The notes beneath the pieces were generated by a model. The model made no database searches and was not told the DNA's origin. It was given only the letters and a program-made list of their open reading frames with translations. This document shows positions 63,704-64,000 of a stretch of DNA of 64,000 nucleotides, in pieces. The stretch comes from Gracilaria vermiculophylla. Its lineage: Eukaryota > Rhodophyta > Florideophyceae > Gracilariales > Gracilariaceae. Both the position numbers and the translations under genes were made by a program. The stretch lies in assembly GCA_019155205.2 (NCBI GenBank), contig JAHNZQ020000001.1, positions 95,096-159,095 on the forward strand. Reading direction: 5' to 3'. Position 1 is the first letter of the stretch. The number at the start of each line of letters is the position of its first letter.

Positions 63704-64000
63704 TTATAAATAAATTTCTGTTAGTAATGCTATGACTTTTTTCTGGTTTTGTTTGTTTGACTTCCCTAGGATTTCAAACAATGTTTCATTTGGTTTCCGG
63801 AATTTACGATAGTAGACTCTCCCTTCATGACGGCCTCTTAATTCAGAGATGCCTCCACCAATTGGCTTTGAACCTATTCCTTGAGGAATAAAAACTAAAT
63901 TATCAATGGTACCAAAAGGTAATAAATTAGTTCGATAGTAAGTTGAAATGCCTGCTAGTAAAAATCCAAATCCTCCGATGAATAGAATAGTAGCCCAAAA
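63704..64000 (-). CDS. ycf4: Ycf4 N-terminal part fused to a RelE/ParE-like tail (partial, continues past window)
   Basis: One frame enters at 64000. The first part ([20 protein letters not shown], then [20 protein letters not shown] and GI) matches the two-helix start of Ycf4, the photosystem I assembly factor. After FIPQGI the expected FYG...-type continuation is replaced by [25 protein letters not shown] and [17 protein letters not shown], ending at TAA 63704. That tail fits RelE/HigB-type toxins by its ELR...GRVYYR...KSNKQNQKK pattern, and an immunity-like gene follows. The Ycf4 body (about 110 residues) is missing here. Confidence 0.6.
   Translation of the reverse strand, partial: FWATILFIGGFGFLLAGISTYYRTNLLPFGTIDNLVFIPQGIGSKPIGGGISELRGRHEGRVYYRKFRKPNETLFEILGKSNKQNQKKVIALLTEIYL

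Overview
The window is plastid DNA of a red-lineage (heterokont) alga, most likely a diatom. It carries rbcL and rbcS as a pair, sufB/sufC (ycf24/ycf16), atpI-H-G-F-D-A, ftsH, bas1 (ycf42), ycf33, ycf45, ycf66, dnaB, secG, chlI, psbV, psbX, psaI/J/M, petM/N, plastid-encoded psaD and psaF, and a tmRNA, all in AT-rich sequence. Plasmid-derived recombinases and replication genes, together with a group II intron, suggest a pennate diatom of the Seminavis/Cylindrotheca type. That taxonomic hint is recall, and no species can be assigned from the sequence.

Layout: 1-7850 is an accessory island with toxin-like/immunity pairs, a serine recombinase, a plasmid Rep fragment, membrane ORFs and copies of one repeated plasmid ORF. 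8438-22493 is core plastid DNA: ycf90-like, trnP, rbcS/rbcL, sufBC, the ATP synthase operon, ftsH, ycf33 and four tRNAs. 22494-24575 is a graveyard holding an immunity pseudogene, a tyrosine recombinase remnant and a Rep pseudogene. 24576-32192 is core: bas1, rpl35, rpl20, ycf45, psaB, psaA. 32440-36150 is a second island with decayed toxin-like and immunity genes. 36399-39929 carries trnT, petG, psbK, psaI, psbD/psbC and trnK. 39930-41378 is gene-poor with another Rep pseudogene. 41379-58572 is core: dnaB, rpl11-rpl1-rpl12, psbX, ycf66, psbV, tmRNA, rpl19, psaD, petB, intron-split petD, secG, chlI, psaM, rps14, psbB-T-N-H, petN, petM, psaJ, psaF and ten tRNAs. 58680-64000 is a third island. 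It ends in what reads as the 5' part of ycf4 fused to an unrelated toxin-like tail.

Core genes build the photosystems, the cytochrome b6f complex, ATP synthase, Rubisco, Fe-S assembly, replication and translation. The most unusual content is in the islands. Five loci look like polymorphic toxins: a shared N-terminal membrane trunk with interchangeable C-terminal tips, each followed closely by a small immunity-like gene. Two have colicin D-like tips with colicin-type immunity genes, two have RelE/ParE-like tips with one shared immunity family, and one has an unidentified tip with a pentapeptide-repeat neighbour. There are also one orphan immunity gene and one immunity pseudogene. Several toxin-like genes are broken while the immunity genes are mostly open, which fits decay of imported modules. 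The assignments rest on sequence patterns and gene order only; no database search was run.

Other points: the bas1 peroxiredoxin has serine where the peroxidatic cysteine should be; the petD intron's reverse transcriptase has lost core motifs; and a short dispersed repeat recurs across intergenic DNA and inside ycf45.
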